Assembly: GCF_040717445.1 (NCBI RefSeq)
Contig: NZ_JBFEFL010000001.1
Span: forward strand, 2,242,001 to 2,306,000
DNA length: 64,000 nt
Reading direction: 5' to 3'
Source: Qipengyuania sp. JC766
GTDB lineage: Bacteria; Pseudomonadota; Alphaproteobacteria; Sphingomonadales; Sphingomonadaceae
The notes under the pieces were generated by a model. It was not told where the DNA came from. It saw only the letters and a program-made list of their open reading frames with translations, and did no database searches. Numbering within the stretch: position 1 is the stretch's first letter; each line of letters begins with the position of its first letter. The position numbers and the translations under genes were made by a program. Below, piece after piece: positions 1 through 7,913 of this stretch.

Positions 1-126
1 GATCACTTCCTCGCCGGCGACATCGGGCCCGGTCGGCTGCGCGCCGTCCGTATCCTGCGCGGCACCCGGTGCTGCATTGATCAGAAGTGCGACCGCCGAG
101 GCGGACGCCAGATACCGTGCCATCAT
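1..126 (-). CDS. N-terminus of an exported protein, probably a TonB-dependent receptor (partial)
   Basis: The minus strand opens with two consecutive ATG codons (126-124 and 123-121) and stays open to the window edge, giving 42 codons. The visible part reads as a signal peptide (MMARYLASASAVALL, then a cleavage-like AAPGAAQ), followed by an acidic, proline-rich linker ending GEEVI. A signal peptide, a short acidic linker and an EEVIVTG-type TonB box is how TonB-dependent receptors of this group begin, so that is the likely identity. The plug and barrel lie outside the window and the family call is inference. The gap to 373 carries two palindromes that could control it. Confidence 0.5.
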   Translation of the reverse strand, partial: MMARYLASASAVALLINAAPGAAQDTDGAQPTGPDVAGEEVI

Positions 127-183
127 CGTGACTCTCCCATGTGCTGCGACTTTTCGACTCGGTCGCTTGACGGGGGCCTTTTC

Positions 184-229
184 ATTCACACTGTCGATAA
201 TGTCAACACTCACTATCAAGCGTGTGAAT
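184..229. promoter_or_regulatory. Inverted repeat ATTCACAC ... GTGTGAAT in a divergent promoter region
   Basis: ATTCACAC at 184-191 and GTGTGAAT at 222-229 are perfect reverse complements separated by 30 bases. They lie 58 bases or more upstream of the leftward gene at 1-126 and upstream of the rightward transporter. The same TTCAC/GTGAA half-sites recur at 286-309. On the minus strand a TTGACA hexamer lies between the arms. This is unlike the AGCGCT operators found elsewhere in the window, so a different regulator is implied. The regulator itself is not identified. Confidence 0.35.
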
Positions 230-285
230 ATCAACAACGGCTGCTTGAGGTGCAGATCGACATTGACGATCCGACTGACCACGAG

Positions 286-309
286 TATTCACTCACTCAC
301 TAGTGAATA
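286..309. promoter_or_regulatory. Inverted repeat TATTCACT ... AGTGAATA
   Basis: TATTCACT (286-293) and AGTGAATA (302-309) form a perfect inverted repeat with an 8-base spacer. The spacer contains further ACTC repeats, and the centre-right includes the 10-bp palindrome TCACTAGTGA (297-306). The site lies about 65-100 bases before the transporter start. The symmetry suggests a dimeric repressor site, but no regulator is assigned. Confidence 0.4.
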
Positions 310-344
310 AAGAGCCGTACAACGATGCGGCCGGGAGAGCCAGG

Positions 345-395
345 ATGAGCGCCAAGGGCGGGATAGTCGTACAGTGTCCGGAACGCGGCTCGTGA
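345..395 (+). CDS. Possible 16-codon leader ORF before the MFS gene
   Basis: ATG 345 is preceded by GGGAGAG at normal spacing and is followed by 15 more codons and a TGA (393-395). Its stop overlaps GTG 392, which is in frame with the MFS gene. This may be a coupling leader or chance. No peptide function is apparent. Confidence 0.25.
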   Translation: MSAKGGIVVQCPERGS

Positions 396-1690
396 ACGCG
401 TCGGTCGCAACGGCGCCACGCGCCATTCGCAAGCCCAGCGGGAAGGACTGGACGATGCTCTCGCTCCTGAGTTTCGTCTACGTCCTGAACTTCCTCGACC
501 GGCAGCTGCTCGCCATCCTCGCCCTTCCAATCCAGGAGACGCTGGATATCACGGACGGGCAGCTGGGCCTTATCGGCGGCCTGTATTTCGCGATGTTCTA
601 TACCTTCATCGCTATCCCCGTCGGCTGGCTTGCCGACCGGACCAACCGGGTCACGATCCTGGCGGTGGCCTGCGGTATCTGGAGCGCGGCGACAGTCGCC
701 TGCGGTCTGGCGCGCACCTATCCCGAACTGGTCGTCGCCCGCATGGCGGTGGGCTTCGGCGAAGCGGGCGGGGTGCCGCCGTCCTATGCCCTGATCACCG
801 ATACCTTCTCGCCCGGATACCGCGCGACGGCGCTGGGCATCTTCAACCTCGGACCACCCATCGGTGCGGCGGTCGGCATCGCGTTCGGCGCGTCGATCGC
901 AGCTGCGTTCGACTGGCGCGACGCGTTCATCGTGGTCGGCATTGTCGGGATCGTGACGGCCATCATCCTGAAGCTGGTCATGCGCGATCCAGAGCGCGGC
1001 GGCACCGACATCACTCGTGACGAGACCGCGTCCACGCCGGCGCCGTTCCTGGGAACGGTCAAGGACTTCTTCCGCAATCCGCTGCTGGTGCGCGCATCGC
1101 TGGGGAGCGGCGCGACCCAGTTCGTCACTTACGGCCTGGGCAATTTCGCGGTCCTCTTCCTCATGCGGGAAAAGGGCATGACGCTGGAAGAAGTTGCCCT
1201 CTGGTACGCGCTGGTGGTGGGTCTCGGCATGGGGTCGGGCATGCTGGTTTCGGGCCGTTTGCTCGACCGGTTCACGCAATCGTCCCGCACGGCCTATGCG
1301 CTCGCACCCGCAATCTCGCTGGCGCTGGCACTGCCCTTCTACCTCGGCTTCGTCTGGGCGCCGGGCTGGGAAATGGCCCTGCTTCTGCTGACGCCGGTCA
1401 TGTTCCTCAACTACTTCTACCTCTCGGCCTCGATCGCCCTGGTGCAGGACGAGGTTCGCCCGAACCAGCGTGTGCTGGCAGGCGCTCTTCTCCTCCTGGT
1501 CATGAATTTCATCGGCCTGGGTCTCGGCCCGACCTATGTCGGTATCGCGAGCGATTACTTCGCGGCGCAGGGCATGACCAATTCGCTGCAAGTTTCGCTC
1601 TTCACGCTCACGCCCTTCTTCGTGATCGCGATCCTGATCTTCCTGTCGCTTGCCCGGCGCCTGGGTCGCGAAGTCCGGACCGCTGCCTGA
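374..1690 (+). CDS. MFS transporter, spinster-like family
   Basis: This 438-residue polytopic membrane protein belongs to the major facilitator superfamily. The first helices carry the FLDRQLLAIL segment and the GWLADRTNR loop typical of the spinster-like branch, and about twelve hydrophobic segments fill the length. The substrate cannot be read from sequence; family members move lipids, organic acids or sugars. The assigned start is GTG 374. GTG 392 is an in-frame alternative whose bases overlap the stop of a 16-codon leader ORF (345-395) that has a good ribosome site (GGGAG). It is divergent from the exported gene at the left edge, so the two may form a small uptake unit separate from the xylan regulon. 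Confidence 0.8.
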   Translation: MSGTRLVNASVATAPRAIRKPSGKDWTMLSLLSFVYVLNFLDRQLLAILALPIQETLDITDGQLGLIGGLYFAMFYTFIAIPVGWLADRTNRVTILAVACGIWSAATVACGLARTYPELVVARMAVGFGEAGGVPPSYALITDTFSPGYRATALGIFNLGPPIGAAVGIAFGASIAAAFDWRDAFIVVGIVGIVTAIILKLVMRDPERGGTDITRDETASTPAPFLGTVKDFFRNPLLVRASLGSGATQFVTYGLGNFAVLFLMREKGMTLEEVALWYALVVGLGMGSGMLVSGRLLDRFTQSSRTAYALAPAISLALALPFYLGFVWAPGWEMALLLLTPVMFLNYFYLSASIALVQDEVRPNQRVLAGALLLLVMNFIGLGLGPTYVGIASDYFAAQGMTNSLQVSLFTLTPFFVIAILIFLSLARRLGREVRTAA

Positions 1691-1723
1691 TCCCCTTGTG
1701 ACCGGCCGGCCCGTTCGCAAACG

Positions 1724-3289
1724 TCAGTCGCGGAACTTGCCGTCAACACGTCGTATTTCACTGCCGGCTTCGTCGCGCAGGCTTTTCGGAAGCAGCGCCT
1801 CGGGCATGTCCTGGTAGGACACCGGGCGCAGGAAGCGGTCGATGGCCAGCGTGCCGACCGAGGTGCTGCGGCCGTCCGAGGTCGCCGGGAAAGGCCCGCC
1901 GTGAACCATGGCGTGGGTCACGTCGACCCCGGTGGGCCAGCCATTGGCGATAATACGGCCGGCGAGGGTTTCCAGCACCGGCAGCAAGTCGCGGGCCGCG
2001 TCATGGTCCGCCTCGTCCATGTGCAGGGTCGCGGTCAGCTGGCCTTCCATCTGCTCGAGCACGCCGCGCAATTGCGCAAGGTCGCTGCACCGGACGACGA
2101 TCGAGGACGGCCCGAAGACCTCTTCGGAAAAGCCCGGATCGGCGAGGAAGGCTTCGGCGGATACGGTGAAGACCTGCGCCCGCCCGCAAGTTCCCGTTGC
2201 CTCGGGCCCGATCCCGACTTGCTCCGCCCCGCTTCTCATTGCGAGCCGTTCGGCAGCCTCGGCGTAAGCGTCATGGATCGAGGGTGTCAGCATGGTCTGC
2301 CCGCCGATTTCGGCCAGCGCGGTCCGCGTTTCGTCCAGGAATATATCGAGAGCATCGGACTCCACCGCGAGGAGGATGCCCGGATTGGTGCAGAACTGTC
2401 CCGCCCCCATGGATAGCGATCCGACATAGGCCCGGGCGAGGCCCTTCGGATCTTCGGAGAGCCGGGACGGCAGCAGGGTCACCGGGTTCACGCTGCTCAT
2501 TTCGGCATAGACCGGGATCGGCACTTCGCGATCCGCGGCATGGCGCATCAGGGCAAGGCCGCCGCCGCGCGAGCCGGTAAATCCGACCGCGGCGATGCGC
2601 GGGTCCTTCACCAGCGCTTCGCCGAGCGCGTTTTCGGTTCCGTTCAAGAGGGAGAATGTCCCGGCGGGCAAGGCAGCCTGTTCTACGGCTTCCGCAATCG
2701 CGCCTGCGACGAGCTCGCTCGTTCCCGGATGGGCGGGGTGGCCCTTCACCACCACGCAGCATCCCGCAGCGAAGGCCGAAGCCGTGTCCCCGCCGGCGAC
2801 GGAAAAGGCGAGCGGGAAGTTCGACGCCCCGAAGACCGCCACGGGGCCGAGCGGAACCATCCGCATCCGCAAGTCCGGCTTGGGCGGCGTACGCCCCGAA
2901 TCGGCGTGATCGATCCGCAGGCCCTGCCAGCCGCCGTGCTCGATCTCGTCCGCGAAGAGGCGCAATTGCCCGACAGTACGCCCGCGCTCGCCGTTCAGCC
3001 TCGCTTCCGGAAGTCCGGTTTCCTTCATGGCGCGCTGCGTGAGCGTATCCCCCAGCGCGTCGATCTTGTCGGCCGCGAGGCGCAGGAAGGCCGCGCGTTC
3101 CGATAGCGGTCGGCCGGCATATTCGGCCTGGGCCCCGGCAGCGGCAGCACAGGCGTCCGCAACATCGTTCGCGCTCGCGCTGGCAAAATTCTCACCAAAG
3201 GGTTTGCCGCTTTGCGCGTCCACCGCCTGGAAGTGGCTGTCGCCGTCGCGCCATTCGCCCGCTACGAAATTCTTTCCGGTGATGGCCAC
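1724..3289 (-). CDS. xylA: 2-oxoglutarate semialdehyde (2,5-dioxovalerate) dehydrogenase
   Basis: This 521-residue aldehyde dehydrogenase has catalytic Cys300 in GAGQFCTNPG and general-base Glu263 in YAEMSSVNP. Length and motifs fit the larger ketoglutarate semialdehyde dehydrogenases (classes II/III), which oxidise 2,5-dioxopentanoate to 2-oxoglutarate. That is the last Weimberg-pathway step, and the other four enzymes are also in this window. The symbol follows the Caulobacter xylXABCD usage, not xylose isomerase. The start is GTG 3289 with a strong AGGAGA six to seven bases upstream. An AGCGCT operator at 3376-3389 lies between this gene and the divergent sugar porter, so both are probably induced by xylose. 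Confidence 0.85.
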   Translation of the reverse strand: MAITGKNFVAGEWRDGDSHFQAVDAQSGKPFGENFASASANDVADACAAAAGAQAEYAGRPLSERAAFLRLAADKIDALGDTLTQRAMKETGLPEARLNGERGRTVGQLRLFADEIEHGGWQGLRIDHADSGRTPPKPDLRMRMVPLGPVAVFGASNFPLAFSVAGGDTASAFAAGCCVVVKGHPAHPGTSELVAGAIAEAVEQAALPAGTFSLLNGTENALGEALVKDPRIAAVGFTGSRGGGLALMRHAADREVPIPVYAEMSSVNPVTLLPSRLSEDPKGLARAYVGSLSMGAGQFCTNPGILLAVESDALDIFLDETRTALAEIGGQTMLTPSIHDAYAEAAERLAMRSGAEQVGIGPEATGTCGRAQVFTVSAEAFLADPGFSEEVFGPSSIVVRCSDLAQLRGVLEQMEGQLTATLHMDEADHDAARDLLPVLETLAGRIIANGWPTGVDVTHAMVHGGPFPATSDGRSTSVGTLAIDRFLRPVSYQDMPEALLPKSLRDEAGSEIRRVDGKFRD

Positions 3290-3375
3290 GTGGATTCTCC
3301 TGCTGGATGCTTGCTTTCGGACGGTCCGTGAAACGAAAATGCAAACGCGCTTGCGCTCGCAATCAATTCGGTCCT

Positions 3376-3389
3376 AGGTAGCGCTAACA
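3376..3389. promoter_or_regulatory. XylR-type operator 1 (AGGTAGCGCTAACA)
   Basis: This is one of six near-identical 14-bp palindromes with core AGCGCT found in promoter gaps of the locus. It lies 86 bases upstream of the semialdehyde dehydrogenase and 53 bases upstream of the sugar porter, suited to control both. The consensus TGRTAGCGCTAMCA matches, from memory, the operator of Caulobacter XylR. Confidence 0.8.
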
Positions 3390-3442
3390 TAAATAGCCGG
3401 TGTTGCAACCGGATGGTCCGCAAAGGACGAGGGAGAGGGTAG

Positions 3443-4867
3443 ATGGAGACGAACGAAGCCACGCGTGGTGCAAGCGACGCAGGCGCGAACATGGCCCTGA
3501 TCACGGCCATCGTGGCCGTGGCGACGCTGGGCGGTTTTCTTTTCGGTTTCGACAGCGGCGTCATCAACGGGACGGTCGACGGCCTCCGGATCGCATTCGA
3601 TTCCGACGATGTCGGGACCGGCTTCAACGTGGCCTCGATGCTGCTGGGCTGCGCGGTCGGCGCGTTCCTTGCCGGGCGGCTGGCCGACGTCATCGGACGC
3701 AAGAAGGCCCTGTTGCTGGCCGCGATATTCTTCATCGTCAGCGCTTACGGATCGGGGATCGCGGGCTCTTCGGTAGAGTTCGTCATCTACCGCATCATCG
3801 GCGGTTTCGCGGTGGGCGCGGCGAGCGTCCTCGCCCCTGCCTACATCAGCGAGGTCACCCCTGCCCATCTGCGCGGACGTCTGTCCAGCGTGCAGCAGGT
3901 GATGATCATCATCGGTCTCACCGCAGCGTTCCTTTCGAACTACCTGCTGGCCGAGTATGCAGGTTCCTCGACCAACAGCTTCTGGCTCGGGTTCGAAGCC
4001 TGGCGCTGGATGTTCTGGATGGAACTCGTGCCTGCGACGATCTTCCTGGTGGCGCTGGTTTTCATCCCGGAAAGCCCTCGCTTCCTCGTCTCTCGCGTCC
4101 GGACGGGCGATGCGCGCTCGGTGCTCACGCGCCTGTTCGGTGCCGGTTTCGCCGCGCGAAAGGTCACGGAGATCGAGGCTTCGCTGGCGAACGACCATCG
4201 CCCTCGTCTGTCGGACCTGCTCGACCGCACGAGCGGCAAGATCCGCCCGATCGTGTGGACCGGCATCGGCCTCGCCGTCTTCCAGCAGCTCGTCGGCATC
4301 AACGTGGTGTTCTACTACGGCGCGGTGCTGTGGCAGGCAGTCGGCTTCAGCGAGAGCGACGCGCTCAAGATCAACGTTCTGAGCGGCGCGATTTCCATCG
4401 GTGCGTGCCTCCTGGCTATCGCCCTCATCGACCGGATCGGTCGCAAGCCGCTGCTACTCATCGGATCGGTCGGCATGGCGATCACGCTCGCCGTCGTCGC
4501 AATCGCTTTCATGAGCGGCGAACTGGTCGACGGGACGCTCGAACTTTCGGACGATGCAGGCCTCACTGCCCTGATCGCGGCCAACCTTTATGTCGCCTTT
4601 TTCAACTTCAGCTGGGGTCCGGTGATGTGGGTAATGCTGGGCGAGATGTTCCCCAACCAGATCCGCGGATCGGGCCTAGCGGTCAGCGGCTTCGCGCAGT
4701 GGATGGCGAATTTCGGAATCACGATGACCTTTCCGATCATGCTCGGCACGATCGGCCTGACCGGCGCTTACGGGTTCTACGCCATCAGCGCGGCGGTCTC
4801 GGTCGTGTTCGTCTGGCTGATGGTCCGGGAAACGAAGGGCATCGAGCTGGAGGATATGCAGGGCTGA
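3443..4867 (+). CDS. Sugar porter (XylE-like MFS sugar/H+ symporter)
   Basis: This 474-residue inner-membrane protein is of the MFS sugar-porter family. Visible signatures are GRLADVIGRKKAL after helix 2, the FIPESPRFLVSR signature at the end of the sixth helix region, a QQLVGINVVFYYG motif in helix 7 and DRIGRKPLL in the second half. These are the residues that define XylE- and GalP-type proton symporters. The xylan context makes D-xylose or a related pentose the likely substrate. ATG 3443 follows the purine-rich GGGAGAGGG. A flavin-dependent halogenase follows after 53 bases on the same strand, probably in the same operon. Operator 1 lies upstream. Confidence 0.88.
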   Translation: METNEATRGASDAGANMALITAIVAVATLGGFLFGFDSGVINGTVDGLRIAFDSDDVGTGFNVASMLLGCAVGAFLAGRLADVIGRKKALLLAAIFFIVSAYGSGIAGSSVEFVIYRIIGGFAVGAASVLAPAYISEVTPAHLRGRLSSVQQVMIIIGLTAAFLSNYLLAEYAGSSTNSFWLGFEAWRWMFWMELVPATIFLVALVFIPESPRFLVSRVRTGDARSVLTRLFGAGFAARKVTEIEASLANDHRPRLSDLLDRTSGKIRPIVWTGIGLAVFQQLVGINVVFYYGAVLWQAVGFSESDALKINVLSGAISIGACLLAIALIDRIGRKPLLLIGSVGMAITLAVVAIAFMSGELVDGTLELSDDAGLTALIAANLYVAFFNFSWGPVMWVMLGEMFPNQIRGSGLAVSGFAQWMANFGITMTFPIMLGTIGLTGAYGFYAISAAVSVVFVWLMVRETKGIELEDMQG

Positions 4868-4920
4868 TCGCGCGCCGGGGCCACTTGGCTCCGGCGGCCG
4901 GGATCGAGGTCGACAGTACG

Positions 4921-6438
4921 ATGGAACAGCGCAAGCCGATCAAGCTCGTGGTGCTGGGAGGCGGAACGGCCGGCTGGATGACGGCCGCCGGGATCGCGAA
5001 ATTGCTGGCGGACCGGGTCGATGTCCACCTGGTCGAAAGCGAGGACATCGGCATCGTCGGGGTGGGGGAAGCGACGCTTCCCCACATCCGCGGGTTCGTG
5101 GAGCGGCTGGGGATCGACGAAGCCGCCTTCATGAAAGCGACCCACGCGACTTACAAGCTGGGCATCGATTTCCGCGATTTCGGCCGCATCGGCGAAAGTT
5201 ACATCCACCCCTTCGGCTCGTTCGGGGAAGAGCTGAATTCGGTCGGCTTCCACCATTACTGGCTGGAACTGCAGCGCCACGGGATGGCCGAACCGCTGGG
5301 CGACTATTCGTTGTGCGTGGCCGCCGCACTTGCCAACCGGTTTTCGCCGCCCGCGCAGGACATGTCGCTCGCCTCCACCTATGGCTACGCCTACCAGTTC
5401 GATGCGACGCTGTTCGGCCCGTTCATGCGCGAATTCGGGACTGGCATCGGGGTCACGCGCCACGAAGGCCGTGTCACGGAGGTGGAGAGGGACGGCAATA
5501 GGGGCGATGTCACGGCGCTGGTCCTTGCGGACGGGCGCCGGATCGAGGGCGACCTGTTCGTCGACTGCTCCGGCTTTCGCTCGCTCCTGCTGGGACAGGA
5601 ACTGGGCGAGGAATGGGAGGACTGGACCCACTGGCTCCCCTGCGACCGCGCGGCGGCGATGCCGTGCACCCACGCGACGGACGAACTGCGGCCCTACACG
5701 ACCGCCACCGCCATGCCCGCCGGATGGCGCTGGCAGATCCCGCTGCAGCACAGGATGGGCAATGGCTACGTCTTCTCGAGCGCCTTCATCGACGAGGACG
5801 CGGCATGCGAGACGATTCGCGCGGCGGCGGACGGCGAGCCGCTGGCCGATCCGCGGATCCTGAAATTCAGGCCCGGCCGCCGCAAACGGTCCTGGAGCCA
5901 CAACGTCATCGGCGTAGGCCTGGCGAGCGGCTTCCTCGAGCCGCTCGAATCCACCTCGATTTACCTGGCACAGATGGCCATCACCTACCTCATCGAACTG
6001 TTCCCGGAAGACGGGCGGGTGGATCCGGCCGACCGCGACGAGTTCAACCGGCTCGTGGACATGGAATACGACAGGGTCCGCGATTTCCTGATCCTCCATT
6101 ACCACGCGACGACGCGCGACGATTCCGAGTTCTGGAACCACGTCCGCACCATGGAGGTGCCCGACAGCCTGGCCGGTAAAATGGCCCTCTGGCGCGAGGC
6201 GGGCCGGATCGAGAAATATTCCGACGGCCTGTTCTACGATGCGAGCTGGATCGCAGTCTACATCGGCCAGGGCTGGCTGCCCGAACGGCACGACCCGCGC
6301 GCGGGCATGGTAGATCCAGCACGGCTGAAGGCGGCCGCCGACCGGCTCCGGCAGGAGATCGCCTTCGAAGTCTCGGCCATGCCGGCGCACCGCGAGTTCC
6401 TGCAGCGCGAGAGTGCGCGACTGGCCGACGCGGCGTGA
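4921..6438 (+). CDS. Flavin-dependent tryptophan halogenase family protein (copy 1)
   Basis: This 505-residue protein is of the tryptophan halogenase family. It has the FAD-binding GGGTAGW (13-19), GVGEAT, Lys79 in ATYKLGIDF (the same position as the catalytic lysine of PrnA), the halogenase motif WRWQIP at 269-274, and EPLES at 340-344. All key elements look intact. Such enzymes form hypohalous acid and transfer halogen to indole or other aromatic rings; the substrate of the glycan-locus subgroup is unknown. It follows the sugar porter and overlaps the next, degenerate paralogue at GTGA/ATG, so expression with xylose transport is likely. It is 40-50% alike by eye to copies 2 and 3. Confidence 0.88.
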   Translation: MEQRKPIKLVVLGGGTAGWMTAAGIAKLLADRVDVHLVESEDIGIVGVGEATLPHIRGFVERLGIDEAAFMKATHATYKLGIDFRDFGRIGESYIHPFGSFGEELNSVGFHHYWLELQRHGMAEPLGDYSLCVAAALANRFSPPAQDMSLASTYGYAYQFDATLFGPFMREFGTGIGVTRHEGRVTEVERDGNRGDVTALVLADGRRIEGDLFVDCSGFRSLLLGQELGEEWEDWTHWLPCDRAAAMPCTHATDELRPYTTATAMPAGWRWQIPLQHRMGNGYVFSSAFIDEDAACETIRAAADGEPLADPRILKFRPGRRKRSWSHNVIGVGLASGFLEPLESTSIYLAQMAITYLIELFPEDGRVDPADRDEFNRLVDMEYDRVRDFLILHYHATTRDDSEFWNHVRTMEVPDSLAGKMALWREAGRIEKYSDGLFYDASWIAVYIGQGWLPERHDPRAGMVDPARLKAAADRLRQEIAFEVSAMPAHREFLQRESARLADAA

Positions 6439-6455
6439 GCTCGGCAAGGGAACCG

Positions 6456-7913
6456 ATGCGGCGCGTCGTGGTCGCAGGTGGCGGTCAGGTCGCAATCCTG
6501 ACCGCGATCGGCATAAGGCGGGCGCTGCCGCGAAGCGACGTGATCGTTATCGGCTTGCCCCCGGACCGTGCGGCATTTGCGGATTTTGCGGCGACTGCCC
6601 TGCCGTTCACCAACCGGCTGCACGACCGATTGGGCGTCGAGGAAGCCGATCTCGTCCTGAAATGCGGCGCGAGCCACAGGCTGATCACCCGTTATCGGGA
6701 CTGGGGCGGAGGCGGCCAGGCCGGGCTGCTGCCCTATGGCGGGGGACAGGATCCCGCCCTCCAGACCCGATTTGCGCAGGAATGGGGCGGTGGACCGCGG
6801 AATGTCAGCCGGGAGCGCCCCGCCGGATCGCTGTCCGAAGTGCTGGCCGAGGCCGGACGGTTCGCCCCGCCGCCGCCGGATATGGAAACGCCGCTCTCGC
6901 GGGTGGAATATGGCCTGCGCTGGAACCCGCCGGCCTATCGCGACCTGCTGATCGGGATCGCGCAGCAGCTGGGTATCGCCCATGTGCCCGGCCCGATCGC
7001 CGCGCTCGAGCCGGACGATGCCGGCGGGATAGCATCGGTGGCGATCGAAGGCAGCGAGAGGATTGCGGCAGACCTGTTCGTCGATTGCAGCGGATCGGGC
7101 GCTGCGCTGGCCGCGGCCATGCCCGGATACGCGCGGATCGACTGGACTTCCGAACTCCCCGTCCGGCGCGTGCTCGTCGGCAAGCCCGGTCCGGCGGTCC
7201 TGGCGCTGGAAGACCGGATGTCGCTGGTACCGGAAGGCTGGCGCAGCGAACTGAACGGGCGCGACGGGGTTCAGGTATCTCTCGCCATGGCAGACGGGGG
7301 CGCCGAGGATGCCGCGGTGAATGCCCTGGGGGCAGAACCGATCGCTGGGATCGCGCTCAGTCCCGTGAGAATCCGCGATGCCTGGACCGGCAACGTGATT
7401 GCGCTGGGCGATGCGGCTGCGCAGTTCGAACCGCTGGGTTTTCTCAATCTCGATCTGGCGCATCGGCAGCTCGACCTGCTCCTCGAAATGCTGCCGGGCC
7501 GCGCAATCCTGCCGCCTGAGCGGGCGGAGTATAATCGGCGGGCGGGATTGATGATGGATGCGGTGCGCGACACTCTGGCGCTGCATTATGCGGCGCCGGG
7601 GGCGCGGGCGGTTTTCGGCGAACAGGCGGCCGTTCCGGACGCCGTCCGTATCGCGCTCGACCAGTTCGAAAGGCGCGGGCGTCTGCCGTTCCGGGAGGAG
7701 GCGCCGTTCCTGAAGCAGGAGGAAATGGAGCTGCTTACGGCGCTGGGTTTCATGCCGGGACGGGCGCCGCAGCATGGTGCGATGGACCCGCGCGAGGTCG
7801 AAATGGCGCTGGCGCGGGTACAACGGGATGCGAAAGAAGCGCTCGATTACGCCCCGGACTACCGCCAGTGGATGGCGCACGTTCTGAAGGTCAGCGCAAC
7901 GCCGACCGGATGA
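6456..7913 (+). CDS. Degenerate halogenase-like FAD protein (copy 4)
   Basis: This protein of about 485 residues aligns along its length with the halogenases but has lost their diagnostic residues. The N-terminal GGGTAGW is GGGQVAIL. The lysine region TYKLG aligns to SHRLI, so the catalytic Lys is replaced by Arg. No WxWxIP motif is present. The second FAD motif (DLFVDCSGSG) and a GDAAAQFEPLGFLNLDLAH segment are kept, so a flavin may still bind. ATG 6456 has AAGGGA at good spacing; GTG 6435 overlaps the stop of copy 1 and is an alternative. The 3' end overlaps the convergent JmjC-like gene by 23 bases. It may be a partner subunit or a different oxidoreductase. Confidence 0.7.
   Translation: MRRVVVAGGGQVAILTAIGIRRALPRSDVIVIGLPPDRAAFADFAATALPFTNRLHDRLGVEEADLVLKCGASHRLITRYRDWGGGGQAGLLPYGGGQDPALQTRFAQEWGGGPRNVSRERPAGSLSEVLAEAGRFAPPPPDMETPLSRVEYGLRWNPPAYRDLLIGIAQQLGIAHVPGPIAALEPDDAGGIASVAIEGSERIAADLFVDCSGSGAALAAAMPGYARIDWTSELPVRRVLVGKPGPAVLALEDRMSLVPEGWRSELNGRDGVQVSLAMADGGAEDAAVNALGAEPIAGIALSPVRIRDAWTGNVIALGDAAAQFEPLGFLNLDLAHRQLDLLLEMLPGRAILPPERAEYNRRAGLMMDAVRDTLALHYAAPGARAVFGEQAAVPDAVRIALDQFERRGRLPFREEAPFLKQEEMELLTALGFMPGRAPQHGAMDPREVEMALARVQRDAKEALDYAPDYRQWMAHVLKVSATPTG

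Noticed and set aside
293-1720. A 475-codon minus-strand frame opposite the MFS gene
   Set aside because: It is arginine- and glutamate-rich with no signal, while the plus strand shows membrane helices and MFS motifs.
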